In this document: one piece after another, positions 16,950-26,409 of the stretch
Layout of the letters: each line of letters opens with the position of its first letter
Position numbering within the stretch: the first letter of the stretch is position 1
Assembly: GCA_030017835.1 (NCBI GenBank)
Contig: JASEGU010000003.1
Coordinates: 1 to 64,000, forward strand
DNA length: 64,000 nucleotides
Direction of reading: 5' to 3'
Source: Actinomycetota bacterium
GTDB taxonomy: Bacteria > Actinomycetota > Aquicultoria > UBA3085 > Oleimmundimicrobiaceae
Position numbers and translations under genes: made by a program
The notes under the pieces: model-generated
Told to the model about the DNA's origin: nothing
The model's input: the letters and a program-made list of their open reading frames with translations, nothing else
Database searches by the model: none

Positions 16950-16985
16950 AAGAGGCCTTTCGTCCCTTGGGACGAAAGGCCTCTT
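16950..16985 (-). terminator. Strong hairpin between tRNA-Ala and leuS, possible terminator or processing site
   Basis: AAGAGGCCTTTCGTCCC and its exact reverse complement are separated by 2 nt, a 17-bp perfect inverted repeat. On the minus strand it is followed by AACTTTAGGGG, a poor U-tract. It may partly end the tRNA transcript, protect RNA ends, or only lower readthrough into leuS, whose start is 22 nt further on. I see no separate leuS promoter after it. Confidence 0.55.
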
Positions 16986-17010
16986 CGCGTTTTGATCCAG
17001 CTTGCAAAAT

Positions 17011-17085
17011 TGGTGGAGATGGAGGGAATTGAACCCTCGACCTCCTCCACGCCAAGGAGGCGCTCTCCCCCTGAGCTACATCCCC
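17011..17085 (-). tRNA. tRNA-Ala, anticodon GGC
   Basis: The minus strand folds into a full cloverleaf of 75 nt including an encoded CCA. The acceptor is GGGGATG with CATCTCC, D arm GCTC/GAGC, anticodon stem CCTCC/GGAGG with loop TTGGCGT (anticodon GGC), and T arm GAGGG/CCCTC with loop TTCAATT. The acceptor contains the G3:U70 wobble pair, the main identity element for alanyl-tRNA synthetase. It lies between a consensus promoter (17250-17278) and leuS. Confidence 0.97.
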
Positions 17086-17249
17086 AAATTTGCCTTTAAA
17101 TTACGCGATCAAAGATCGTTAACGCAAAGATTCTATCATACCTCTCGCTTTGGGCCTTCGGACCTTTTGGGACCCCGCATCTGCCCAGAGCCGGCTTTAA
17201 GTATAAATTTTACCGATCAACTTAGCGCCGGATCTTCAATTGCGTCGTA

Positions 17250-17278
17250 ATTATATAGATGAAGATGGCTCAAGTCAA
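17250..17278 (-). promoter_or_regulatory. Near-consensus sigma-70 promoter upstream of tRNA-Ala and leuS
   Basis: TTGACT (17273-17278) and TATAAT (17250-17255) have exact 17-bp spacing. Transcription would start near 17243, about 158 nt before the tRNA. A second, weaker candidate (extended -10 TGATAGAAT, 17130-17138) would start about 38 nt before the tRNA. The 17086-17240 leader shows only a short CGATC-ttt-GATCG hairpin and no riboswitch or ORF I can name. Confidence 0.8.
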
Positions 17279-17299
17279 TGGCGTAAAAGGGAGTTTGAC

Positions 17300-17650
17300 T
17301 CAACCTATCCCTTCGACCTCGAGGCTTGGAGCGTCCTTAAAGAGCCGCTCTATGCAGTAGTAATCCCTAAGTCCTTCAGTAAAGATATGGATTACCACGC
17401 TGCCATAATCCATCAAGACCCAGCCAGCCTCGCCATCGCCTTCGATGCCGATCGGTTTGACCTTTTCCTCTATCAGTTCGTCCTTAATGGCTTGAACCAA
17501 GGAATCGAGTTGGCGGGATGATTTGGCGCTTAAAATCAGGAAGTAATCAAAGATAGAGAAGAGGTCGCGCATGTCTAAAAGCATGATATTCTCGGCCTTC
17601 TTCTGCCAGGCAGCATTGGCCGCCTTCTTGGCTATCTCGATTGGATCCAG
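17300..17650 (-). CDS. rsfS: Ribosomal silencing factor RsfS, apparent CTG (or ATT) start
   Basis: RsfS binds L14 on the large subunit and blocks subunit joining when nutrients fall. The C-terminal part is typical (DMRDLFSIFDYFLILSAKSS, GWVLMDYGSVVIHIFTEGLRDYYCIERLF). From the first ATG (17584) the protein would lack the conserved first helix. In the same frame the 22 upstream codons read DPIEIAKKAANAAWQKKAEN, exactly the missing part, and begin at CTG 17650. AAGGAG stands 7 nt before that CTG. The preceding ATT is the only other possible start, because an in-frame TAA lies just upstream. The full length is 116 residues, normal for the family. It follows lytR after 28 bp. Confidence 0.88.
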   Translation of the reverse strand: MDPIEIAKKAANAAWQKKAENIMLLDMRDLFSIFDYFLILSAKSSRQLDSLVQAIKDELIEEKVKPIGIEGDGEAGWVLMDYGSVVIHIFTEGLRDYYCIERLFKDAPSLEVEGIG

Positions 17651-17678
17651 AATCTTACTCCTTGTGTTTTAAGATACT

Positions 17679-18755
17679 CTATTGAGTCTCTGGCTTGTAA
17701 TCATGACCTATGACGACTAAAACGTCGGCGATATCTTGAGTGACCGGTTTCTTGACTATTTTGCCGACTTTTAGAATCTCCAAGATCCTCTGGGGAGCCT
17801 CACTACCCTGGCCATAGTCCCAAACTTCCGTCTCTTTATAATCGAAGTTATCGGCATTTTTGCTTCTAATTACCTCAAATCCTCCGTTTATGAGCTTGCT
17901 TGCCGCATCGGCCGCAACTCCGGGAATGCCCGAGCCATTATAGACCATGACGCTGATCTTGGCCACCCGCTCCACTTTTATACCCCAGATCCGCTCGATC
18001 AAGCCTTCCAGCTCATCATCAATGGGCTCGAAGTAGCTCTCGTTGCCGACCACGTAGCTCTTTACCGGCAGAGGTACTATGCCGATATCATCAAAGCTCC
18101 TGGTCTTGGTTATAAGTGAGTCTATTTTGGTCTTATCCGCCTCGGAGAGATCGCTGCCGATATCCTTGTCGAAGATGCCCTCGAATTGATCTGTCAAGAT
18201 CGTCTGGTAATCGGCCGCCTTCAATTTGACAAAACCCGTTATTTTTACGCCCAGAAGGTCTTGAATGGCTCCGATGGCCTTCGACTCGTCCCCTAAGGTT
18301 ATTACGTCGCTAAGCCTTTTAAAACCTAGTGGCGGAACGGCAACGAAGGTATCCTTCGGTATTGAGATTCCGTTGACAGATTCCTCCGAGAAGTCGAGAG
18401 AGAGGACCGTGGCGCCATCTATCAGCTCTTTGCCAGATTCGCTGTTGATCCCAAGAACCAAGACTATCGTCCTCTTGGGATCGTCATCCAGCTTTCTAGA
18501 GCTCGGGGTCACGGTATCGTCCGACTTCGAGGAGAAGGGATTTATGTTGGAGAAGAAGAGAACAACTTTTTCGGGCAACTCCTTGGCAGGCTCGGGGAGC
18601 TGGCCGTCAAAGACGGTAAAGAAGACGCTAAGAAGGGCGGCCATTAATATGAGGAACATAAATAACCTCTTATTCCTCCTTTTTTTGGCGAGCCTTCTGC
18701 TTAACCTTATCCCATTACTCGAGATGATCTTCCGCTTTTTGATAATTGGAGCCAA
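17679..18755 (-). CDS. LCP-like domain plus LytR_C domain protein, degenerate LCP core
   Basis: The protein (358 residues) has one membrane helix (about 30-50), an LCP-like domain (about 92-250) and a LytR_C domain (about 268-355: KISVMVYNGSGIPGVAADAA). LCP enzymes attach teichoic acids or arabinogalactan to peptidoglycan. Here the usual Arg/Asp signature after the first strand is replaced (VLGINSESGKELIDGATVLSL), although SIPKDTFVAVPPLGF still resembles SIPRD. The domain may therefore be catalytically weak or regulatory. I use TTG 18755 because TTGAGG precedes it by 7 nt. The gene overlaps the yqeK 3' end by 49 nt. Its place in yqeK-lytR-rsfS matches Gram-positive gene order. Confidence 0.75.
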   Translation of the reverse strand: MAPIIKKRKIISSNGIRLSRRLAKKRRNKRLFMFLILMAALLSVFFTVFDGQLPEPAKELPEKVVLFFSNINPFSSKSDDTVTPSSRKLDDDPKRTIVLVLGINSESGKELIDGATVLSLDFSEESVNGISIPKDTFVAVPPLGFKRLSDVITLGDESKAIGAIQDLLGVKITGFVKLKAADYQTILTDQFEGIFDKDIGSDLSEADKTKIDSLITKTRSFDDIGIVPLPVKSYVVGNESYFEPIDDELEGLIERIWGIKVERVAKISVMVYNGSGIPGVAADAASKLINGGFEVIRSKNADNFDYKETEVWDYGQGSEAPQRILEILKVGKIVKKPVTQDIADVLVVIGHDYKPETQ

Positions 18756-19312
18756 TTCCACACCTCAAAGGATCGTGGATGAATTAATTTGCCCGTCTTC
18801 AATAGATAATTTAGGGAGTGCTTACATGCCGTCTCAAAGACGTCAATAATATCCTTGCCCTGATAGTTGCGAATCTCTTCAACTCCCTCATATGATCTAG
18901 TTTTCTCTATCTTGTCAGCTATATATATTAGCATATCGAGGCGGCTCATGGGCACATCGGCGATCGTATGGCTGGCTATGGCCCTTAGGATCTCCTCATC
19001 GCCGATGGCAAGCTCCTTCCTGGCTATATGCGCGCCGACCGGGCCATGCAGCAAGTGGGGTTCCATCTCATCAAAGTCTGATAAATCATATCCCATCAAC
19101 CTGGCCCTTTCGATCAGATCTTCTCCTTTTAAGTCCTTGGCAAGATCGTGCATTAGGGCGGCCACTGCCGCCTTCTCTTCGTTTACGCCAAATTCATAAG
19201 CCAGCCTTACGGCCTCATCCTTCACCCTTAAGGAGTGACTTAAGATATCCTCGCTAAGAAAGCCTTTTAGCCTCTGAATCATCTCCTTTTGGCCGACTCC
19301 TCTCCCCGTCAT
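18707..19312 (-). CDS. yqeK: YqeK-type HD-domain diadenosine tetraphosphatase
   Basis: YqeK family proteins hydrolyse Ap4A symmetrically to ADP. The 201-residue HD protein shows the metal-binding pattern SHSLRV, LMHDLAKD, LLHGPVGAHIA, ASHT and DMLIYIADKIE. It overlaps the nadD stop by 4 nt and the downstream lytR start by 49 nt. nadD-yqeK-rsfS linkage is conserved in Gram-positive bacteria. An internal ATG (MIQRLKGFL) is possible, but the first ATG fits the coupling with nadD. Confidence 0.9.
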   Translation of the reverse strand: MTGRGVGQKEMIQRLKGFLSEDILSHSLRVKDEAVRLAYEFGVNEEKAAVAALMHDLAKDLKGEDLIERARLMGYDLSDFDEMEPHLLHGPVGAHIARKELAIGDEEILRAIASHTIADVPMSRLDMLIYIADKIEKTRSYEGVEEIRNYQGKDIIDVFETACKHSLNYLLKTGKLIHPRSFEVWNWLQLSKSGRSSRVMG

Positions 19313-19926
19313 CCGTAAAAACCCGACTTTAAGATGTAGTTGGCCACCCCTTCCGGCAAGAGATACCTTATGGGGTGGAACTTCTTAACCCGCTCTCTTA
19401 TATCCGTAGATGAGATGGCAAGGGCCGGTATCTCCATGATATCGATTCTTGGCCGCCTCGGCTCTACATCCCGGCCTTGATAGGGAAGGACGTGAAGCTC
19501 TTCGAACTTCTTTAGACAATAGCCGGGCCGAGTCGCCGCGATGAACCGGCACATCTCAGCGATCTTGCGATCGTCTTTCCAGGTGATTATCTCAAGTATC
19601 GCATCGGCACCGGTTATGAAAAAGAGCTCGACCTCGCTCCCGAATACCTTTTTAAAATGCCTTATGGTATCGACGGTATATGAGGGACCGGGCCGATCCA
19701 CCTCTACCTTTGAGACCTCAAAATCTGGGTTGGATGCGGTCGCAATCACGCACATCAGATAACGTTCAACAGGATCTAAGGAAATCCGGCCATCCTTGTG
19801 GGGCGGAATTCCAGCCGGAACGAAGATGACCTTAGAAAGTTCGAATTGAACAAAGGCCTCCTCGGCTGTGACCAAGTGACCATTATGTATGGGGTCGAAT
19901 GTCCCCCCCATGATCCCTATTCTCAA
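19309..19926 (-). CDS. nadD: Nicotinate-nucleotide adenylyltransferase
   Basis: NadD makes deamido-NAD from nicotinate mononucleotide and ATP. The 205-residue protein has the nucleotidyltransferase signature GGTFDPIHNGHL at the N-terminus, FITGADAILEIITWK in the middle and the ISSTDIRERV motif near the end (ISSTxIR). The start is TTG 19926, preceded at 9 nt by GGGGGG. It follows proA after 42 bp. Confidence 0.94.
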   Translation of the reverse strand: MRIGIMGGTFDPIHNGHLVTAEEAFVQFELSKVIFVPAGIPPHKDGRISLDPVERYLMCVIATASNPDFEVSKVEVDRPGPSYTVDTIRHFKKVFGSEVELFFITGADAILEIITWKDDRKIAEMCRFIAATRPGYCLKKFEELHVLPYQGRDVEPRRPRIDIMEIPALAISSTDIRERVKKFHPIRYLLPEGVANYILKSGFYG

Positions 19927-19968
19927 TCCCTTAAACCCCCCTTAAATTCGAATCAAAATCCTAAAGTC

Positions 19969-21219
19969 CTACAAACGGATCTGGCCGGTCCCCTCAACCA
20001 AGTACTTCATCGAGGTCAGTGATTCTAAGCCCATCGGACCTCTCACGTGAAGCTTTTGCGTACTTATACCCATCTCGGCTCCGAGACCATACTGGCCGCC
20101 GTCGGTAAAACGGGTTGAGGCATTTACATAGACGGCGGCCGCATCGACTTCGTCAGAAAACCTCTTTGCCGCCGAATAGTCTTCCGTCACGATTGCCTCG
20201 GAGTGCTTGGTTCCGTACTTTTGAATATGTAAAATCGCCTCATCCAGCGAGGATACTACCTTAACAGCCATCTTCAAATCGAGATACTCGGTTGCCCAAT
20301 CCTCATCGCTAGCAGGTTTAGCGCTCTCAAACACGGAGACTATCCTTTCACAGCCGAATATCTCAACCCCGGAGCCCGATAGCTCGGCAAGGATCTCTTT
20401 GGCAAACCCGCTCTTAAAGAGCTCTTCGTGGATCAAGAGGCTTTCGGCCGCGTTACAGACGCCCGGTCTCTGACATTTGGCATTAATGACGATCTTTTTA
20501 GCATTCTCCAAGTTGGCGGCTCTATCCAGATAGACGTGACAATTTCCAACACCCGTCTCAATGACGGGGATGGTCGAGTTCTCGATGACAGAATTTATCA
20601 GAGAGGCCCCTCCCCTGGGTATCAGGACATCGACAAACCGATTCAGCTTCATCAGTTCGGTCGTGGCTGCCCGGTCGGTATCTCTGACCGATTGAATAAC
20701 GTTTTCGGGAAGACCTGCCTTCACCGCAGCGTTTGAGATAACTTTGGTCAGAGCCAGGTTAGAATTTACCGCTATCGAACTTCCTTTAAGGATCACGGCA
20801 TTAGAAGCTTTGACGCAAAGACCAGCCGCATCGACCGTCACATTGGGACGAGCTTCATAGATTATGGCGATGACGCCAAGGGGGACTCTGACGCGCTGAA
20901 TCTTTAGACCGTTCTTGAGACGCCACCCCGCCATAACCTCGCCGATGGGATTCTTGAGAACGGCTATCGCTCTAAGACCGCTCGCCATGTCCGCTATCCT
21001 CTCCTCGGTCAATAGGAGGCGATCCATGAGGGCGGCCGATATCTTCCTTACCTCTCCTTCGGCCATATCCTTGGCATTGGCCAAAAGTATCTCATCCTTC
21101 TCGCTCATCAGAGCCTCGGCCATCGCAAAAAGGGCCTCATCCTTTGTCGCCGTCGATGCCAAAGCAAGCTCGACCGAAGCGGCCTTGGCCATCTTACCAA
21201 GATCGAATACTTCGCTCAT
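19969..21219 (-). CDS. proA: Gamma-glutamyl phosphate reductase
   Basis: ProA reduces gamma-glutamyl phosphate with NADPH, the second step of proline synthesis. The 416-residue aldehyde dehydrogenase-fold protein contains PLGVIAIIYEARPNVTVDAA, VLIPRGGASLI and the catalytic C255 in RPGVCNAAESLL. The C-terminus has STRFTDGGQYGLGAEMGIST. The ATG follows GAGAGAGGAAGGG. It lies 33 bp downstream of proB. Confidence 0.96.
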   Translation of the reverse strand: MSEVFDLGKMAKAASVELALASTATKDEALFAMAEALMSEKDEILLANAKDMAEGEVRKISAALMDRLLLTEERIADMASGLRAIAVLKNPIGEVMAGWRLKNGLKIQRVRVPLGVIAIIYEARPNVTVDAAGLCVKASNAVILKGSSIAVNSNLALTKVISNAAVKAGLPENVIQSVRDTDRAATTELMKLNRFVDVLIPRGGASLINSVIENSTIPVIETGVGNCHVYLDRAANLENAKKIVINAKCQRPGVCNAAESLLIHEELFKSGFAKEILAELSGSGVEIFGCERIVSVFESAKPASDEDWATEYLDLKMAVKVVSSLDEAILHIQKYGTKHSEAIVTEDYSAAKRFSDEVDAAAVYVNASTRFTDGGQYGLGAEMGISTQKLHVRGPMGLESLTSMKYLVEGTGQIRL

Positions 21220-21252
21220 ATCCCTTCCTCTCTCTGTCCCGTCTCAAAAGAG

Positions 21253-22359
21253 TTAAAAGACGACGAGGCAATCTCTGTGTATCAGCTCGTCGCTCGCTCC
21301 TTCGGATATCTCGCCAAGGGCCTCTCTGCCCCTAAGCCCCTTGATCTTATCCATCTCCTCAGAGGCATAATTGGTCAATCCCTTGGCAAAAACCTTGGCC
21401 TCTTCATCTGCAACATCGACCGCATCGCCGACCGAAAATTTTCCCGTATAACTCAAGATACCGGCAGGAAGCAGGCTCTTTCTTCCCTCTATTACCGCCT
21501 TTTTGGCTCCGGCATCTACCACCACTACGCCCTTGGACGCCTTTCCAAAGGCTATCCAAAGCTTCCTTGCGGAAAGCCTCTTCTTTGAGGGCTTAAACAG
21601 GGTACCGACCTCTCTGCCAGCCACCGCATCGACTATCACGTCCTCTCTCATGCCATCTGCGATGACCATGGAGACCCCGCTCATTGTCGCAATCTTGGCC
21701 GCCCTTATCTTGGTTATCATGCCACCCGAGCCGAATTTACTGCCCGCTCCACCGGCCAAAGCTTCTATCTCATCGGTTATCTCCTCGACCACGCAGATCA
21801 TCTCGGCATTTTCATCTAGGTTGGGGTCGGTGGTGCAGAGGCCCTTTATGTCGGAGAGAAGTATCAAAAGATCGGCTCCGACCAGGCTTGCCACCAAGGC
21901 AGCCAGGGTGTCATTTTCGCCAAATTTTATCTCATCAACAGCGGTCGTATCATTTTCATTCACGATTGGGACGACGCCTAGCTCGAAGAGTTTGTTTAGG
22001 GTGTTTCTGGTATTTAGATACTGTTGACGATGGGTGGTATCAAACTGGGTGACCAGGACTTGACCGACCCTGACCCCGTATTTATCGAAGAGATTCGAAT
22101 AGCGTTCTATCAATAGACCTTGACCGACCGAGGCCGCCGCCTGAAGAGAGGGAATATCCTTAGGTCTCTTGTCGATACCGAGGCTCTCCATCCCGGCGGC
22201 TATCGCTCCCGAGGTAACAATGATGATGAAGTCGCCATGTTTTCTCACCTTGGCCGTTTGGGCGACCAGCTTCTCCAGCTTGGCATCGTCCAGGCGCCCC
22301 GAGGCGGCGGTTATAAGGCTTGATCCGACCTTTACGACTATCCTCTTTTGACTGCTCAC
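21253..22359 (-). CDS. proB: Glutamate 5-kinase with PUA domain
   Basis: ProB phosphorylates glutamate, the first and feedback-controlled step of proline synthesis. The amino-acid kinase domain (residues 1-255) contains VVKVGSSLI, VTSGAIAAGM, VNENDTTAV and GTGGM-like GSGGMITKIRAA. A C-terminal PUA domain (about 275-355) is present, as in Gram-negative and many Gram-positive ProBs. The start is GTG 22359 with only a weak ribosome site. It precedes proA and follows obg by 34 bp. Confidence 0.95.
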   Translation of the reverse strand: MSSQKRIVVKVGSSLITAASGRLDDAKLEKLVAQTAKVRKHGDFIIIVTSGAIAAGMESLGIDKRPKDIPSLQAAASVGQGLLIERYSNLFDKYGVRVGQVLVTQFDTTHRQQYLNTRNTLNKLFELGVVPIVNENDTTAVDEIKFGENDTLAALVASLVGADLLILLSDIKGLCTTDPNLDENAEMICVVEEITDEIEALAGGAGSKFGSGGMITKIRAAKIATMSGVSMVIADGMREDVIVDAVAGREVGTLFKPSKKRLSARKLWIAFGKASKGVVVVDAGAKKAVIEGRKSLLPAGILSYTGKFSVGDAVDVADEEAKVFAKGLTNYASEEMDKIKGLRGREALGEISEGASDELIHRDCLVVF

Positions 22360-22393
22360 GGGTTCTAGTCCATCCTTAAAGTTTTAAATAAAT

Positions 22394-23743
<1,350 letters not shown>

Positions 23744-23784
23744 TATTTTGACCGATTCGAACTAAACTCGCGACTTTTGCTTGA

Positions 23785-24039
23785 CTAAGCGCCTACGATA
23801 ATGTCAACTTTCTTCTTGTTTCTGCTCTCGTAGAACTTGACTACGCCATCTTTTAGGGCAAACAGGGTATCATCGCTACCCCGACCGACATTTATGCCCG
23901 GAGCGATCTTGGTTCCCCTCTGACGAACGATTATGCTCCCGGCTCTGACCATCTGTCCGCCATGACTCTTTACACCAAGTCTTTTGGCCTTGCTATCTCT
24001 GCCATTCCTGGTGCTGCCCATTCCTTTTTTATGTGCCAT
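23785..24039 (-). CDS. rpmA: 50S ribosomal protein L27
   Basis: L27 sits near the peptidyl transferase centre. The 84-residue sequence [20 protein letters not shown], then [19 protein letters not shown] and [20 protein letters not shown], is canonical. The N-terminus lacks the cleavable extension found in Firmicutes, and no Prp-type protease gene lies between it and rplU. This fits an actinobacterial-type arrangement. It lies 49 bp downstream of rplU. Confidence 0.96.
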   Translation of the reverse strand: MAHKKGMGSTRNGRDSKAKRLGVKSHGGQMVRAGSIIVRQRGTKIAPGINVGRGSDDTLFALKDGVVKFYESRNKKKVDIIVGA

Positions 24040-24088
24040 CTAAACCCCCAAAATCTATAACTTCCAGTTGAAGTTTGAATATTTTTGT

Positions 24089-24805
24089 CTATTTTTCCTT
24101 TGCCTTGTTCTCTTTGGCCTTAGCCTTTGGTTCTGCTTTTTTGGCAGCTGGCTTTGCGGCCGCCTTCGTAGCGGGTTTTGCCTCTTTGCTTGCGACCGAC
24201 TTTATTGCCGCCTTCTTCTGAGCCGGCTTGGCCTCTTTTTTGACAGCCGCCGTCTCCTTAGATTCTTTAGCTTTGGCCGTCTTTGCCGGTGCCTTCTCCT
24301 TCGGCTTTTGAGCTGTGGCCTTCTTGACCGGTGCCTTCTTAGCTGCTTCTGTCTTTTCTTCAACCGGCTGGACCTCGCTGATAACTGCCGGCTTTATATC
24401 CTCTTTAATCTCGGTTGAAACCTTCACCTCGGTCTCTTCTTTGACCTTTTTAGAGACCGGTTTCGCCGTTTCCGCGGGGCCGAGGGTTTTGCCGCCCACT
24501 GAAAACTCATCTATCATCACCTTGGTGACGAGCTGGCGGTGGCCATTCTTTCTCTTATAGCCCTTCCTGGCCTTATATTTGAAGACGATTATTTTGGAGG
24601 CCTTAGTCTGCTCGACTACGGTCCCCATAACCTTCACCTTCTCTAACTCGCCTGGGGTGATGAGCTTCTCTTTTTCCGATGAGAGGAGTAAGACTTCATT
24701 GAACTCAACCACGTCTCCCACCTTGGAATCAAGCTTCTCCATGGAGACAATTTTGCCGGGTTCAACCTTTAATTGTTTTCCCCCACTCTTTATGAACGCG
24801 TACAG
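24089..24805 (-). CDS. rplU: 50S ribosomal protein L21 with a long basic tail, apparent CTG start
   Basis: L21 binds 23S rRNA. The core spans residues 1 to about 103, with KASKIIVFKYKARKGYKRKN and GHRQLVTKV. Starting at the first ATG (24742) would drop the conserved N-terminus. The 20 codons after CTG 24805 encode YAFIKSGGKQLKVEPGKIVS, the expected L21 opening (YAVIKTGGKQ type). AAGGAGG (24814-24820) is 8 nt before the CTG, and no other start codon is in frame. The product is about 238 residues. Residues from about 125 onward form a Lys/Ala/Pro/Glu-rich low-complexity tail that roughly doubles normal length. Confidence 0.93.
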   Translation of the reverse strand: MYAFIKSGGKQLKVEPGKIVSMEKLDSKVGDVVEFNEVLLLSSEKEKLITPGELEKVKVMGTVVEQTKASKIIVFKYKARKGYKRKNGHRQLVTKVMIDEFSVGGKTLGPAETAKPVSKKVKEETEVKVSTEIKEDIKPAVISEVQPVEEKTEAAKKAPVKKATAQKPKEKAPAKTAKAKESKETAAVKKEAKPAQKKAAIKSVASKEAKPATKAAAKPAAKKAEPKAKAKENKAKEK

Positions 24806-24841
24806 GGTAACGGCCTCCTTTATATTGACACAGCGTAAAAT

Positions 24842-24868
24842 GTTATATCAGAAACCCTGTGATGTCAA
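24842..24868 (-). promoter_or_regulatory. Putative promoter of rplU-rpmA
   Basis: A consensus TTGACA (24863-24868) and an extended -10 TGATATAAC (TATAAC 24842-24847) are 15 bp apart, which is short. The -35 overlaps the stop of the upstream rng gene. The leader to the CTG start would be about 30 nt. Confidence 0.4.
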
Positions 24869-26409
24869 TTGGAATTCTTTAAAATACCCGCAAGAATCCT
24901 TCGTAAATTGAACCGATTGCCCTTGGCCATTACGGTAAATTCGCCAAGAGAGACCGATTCATCCTCCAACACATATATCGCTTTGTTCGTCCGTTTTTTA
25001 AGATTCTTTAGCTTGGTCTGATTGTTATCGGTCAGAAATTTGACCGCCTCGAGATTGAGCCCGAAGATGAAGGCCTTCTCCTGATTGGATATACAAAAAG
25101 CATGAAGAGCCCGTTTCAGCTCGATCAGGATCGTCTCCTTCGACTTTACCTTGCCCGTACCCGAGCAGCAGTTGCAGTCCTCAAGCACTATTCCGGAAAG
25201 ACCCTCGGAGACGTTTTTCCTGGTCATCTCGATCAGACCCAGCTTGGATATCTCTACCACCTTGCTCTTGGTCCTATCTTTGGCCAAGGCCTCATTCAGC
25301 GCTTTGGTCACCTTCTTGCGATTTTTAGACTCAGCCATATCGATGAAGTCGATGACGATTATGCCGCCAATGTCGCGCAGACGAATCTGCCTTACCACCT
25401 CGGCTGCGGCCTCGAGGTTTGTCTTGATGATCGTCTCCTCCAGACTGGTTTTGCCAATATATTTGCCTGTATTAACGTCGATGGCTGTCAGGGCCTCGGT
25501 TCTGTCTATGCTGAGGTGTCCACCGGAGCGGAGCCATACTTTGCGCTGGAGAGAATCATCGACCTGAGGATTGATGCCGTATTTATCAAATAGTGGGACC
25601 TGATCGCGGTAAAAGCTTACGGCACCTACCAGCTCGGGGTTGGCCTTCTTGAGATAGGCGAGGATTTTTTTGAATTTGACCGGACAGTCGACGATCAGGC
25701 TCTTAAAGTCACTGGAAAATACATCCCTTACAATTTTCAAGGAGAGCTCCTCCTCGAAGTGAACGAGTTTTGGAGCCTTTGCTTTGCTTATCCTTGACTT
25801 GATATCCCTCCAGGTAGATTTGAGGTAATTTAAGTCCTTGTTGAGATCGGCGAGGGTCGCATCCTCAGCATCAGTCCTTACGATTATGCCCATGTCCTTG
25901 GGCTTTATCTTCTGAGCGATCTCCTTCAGCCTCGCCTTCTCATCATCGGAAAGCTTCTTCGATACTCCGACTCCACCCCCTAGAACCATCAAAACCAAGT
26001 ATTTCCCGGCCAGGCTGATGTGAGTCGTAACCCTGGCTCCCTTGGTTCCCATCGGATCCTTGATGACTTGAACCAAAATATCCTGACCCTTTTTCAAGAC
26101 ATCCTGGATCTTTAGGTTTGCCAGATCGGGAGCATCTTTGGGAAAGATGACCTCGTCGACGTATAGAAAGCCGTTTTTGAGAAGACCAATATCGACGAAG
26201 GCTGCTTCCAAGCCGGGAAGGACGTCTTTTACCTTTCCAAAGTAGATGTTGCCTACAGCTGAGAATGAGGATGTCCGCTCTGTGTATATCTCTGCAAGTC
26301 TTCTATCTTCGACTATGGCTACCCTAGTCTCATCATCGTCGACCGAGATCAGTATCTCTTTTAGTTCATCAGCCCTTTTTTTTGTCTCGTCTAATATGAC
26401 GGTCTCCAA
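24865..26409 (-). CDS. rng: Ribonuclease E/G family endoribonuclease
   Basis: RNase E/G cuts single-stranded AU-rich RNA in rRNA processing and mRNA decay. The 514-residue protein holds an S1 domain (about 45-130: VGNIYFGKVKDVLPGLEAAF), the RNase H-like and DNase I-like catalytic parts with TAIDVNTGKYIGK and IIVIDFIDMAES (metal-binding Asp residues) and the zinc-link CNCCSGTGKVKS. There is no long RNase E scaffold, so it is a short RNase G-like form. The start appears to be TTG 26409, directly after the DUF2344 stop, with no strong ribosome site. Linkage to rplU-rpmA-obg is conserved. Confidence 0.92.
   Translation of the reverse strand: METVILDETKKRADELKEILISVDDDETRVAIVEDRRLAEIYTERTSSFSAVGNIYFGKVKDVLPGLEAAFVDIGLLKNGFLYVDEVIFPKDAPDLANLKIQDVLKKGQDILVQVIKDPMGTKGARVTTHISLAGKYLVLMVLGGGVGVSKKLSDDEKARLKEIAQKIKPKDMGIIVRTDAEDATLADLNKDLNYLKSTWRDIKSRISKAKAPKLVHFEEELSLKIVRDVFSSDFKSLIVDCPVKFKKILAYLKKANPELVGAVSFYRDQVPLFDKYGINPQVDDSLQRKVWLRSGGHLSIDRTEALTAIDVNTGKYIGKTSLEETIIKTNLEAAAEVVRQIRLRDIGGIIVIDFIDMAESKNRKKVTKALNEALAKDRTKSKVVEISKLGLIEMTRKNVSEGLSGIVLEDCNCCSGTGKVKSKETILIELKRALHAFCISNQEKAFIFGLNLEAVKFLTDNNQTKLKNLKKRTNKAIYVLEDESVSLGEFTVMAKGNRFNLRRILAGILKNSN

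Noticed and set aside
16593-17250. Plus-strand frames that read through the tRNA-Ala gene (with WRWRELNPRPPP- and EGIEPSTS-like peptides)
   Set aside because: These are well-known artefacts of translating the tRNA complement, and they overlap leuS antisense.
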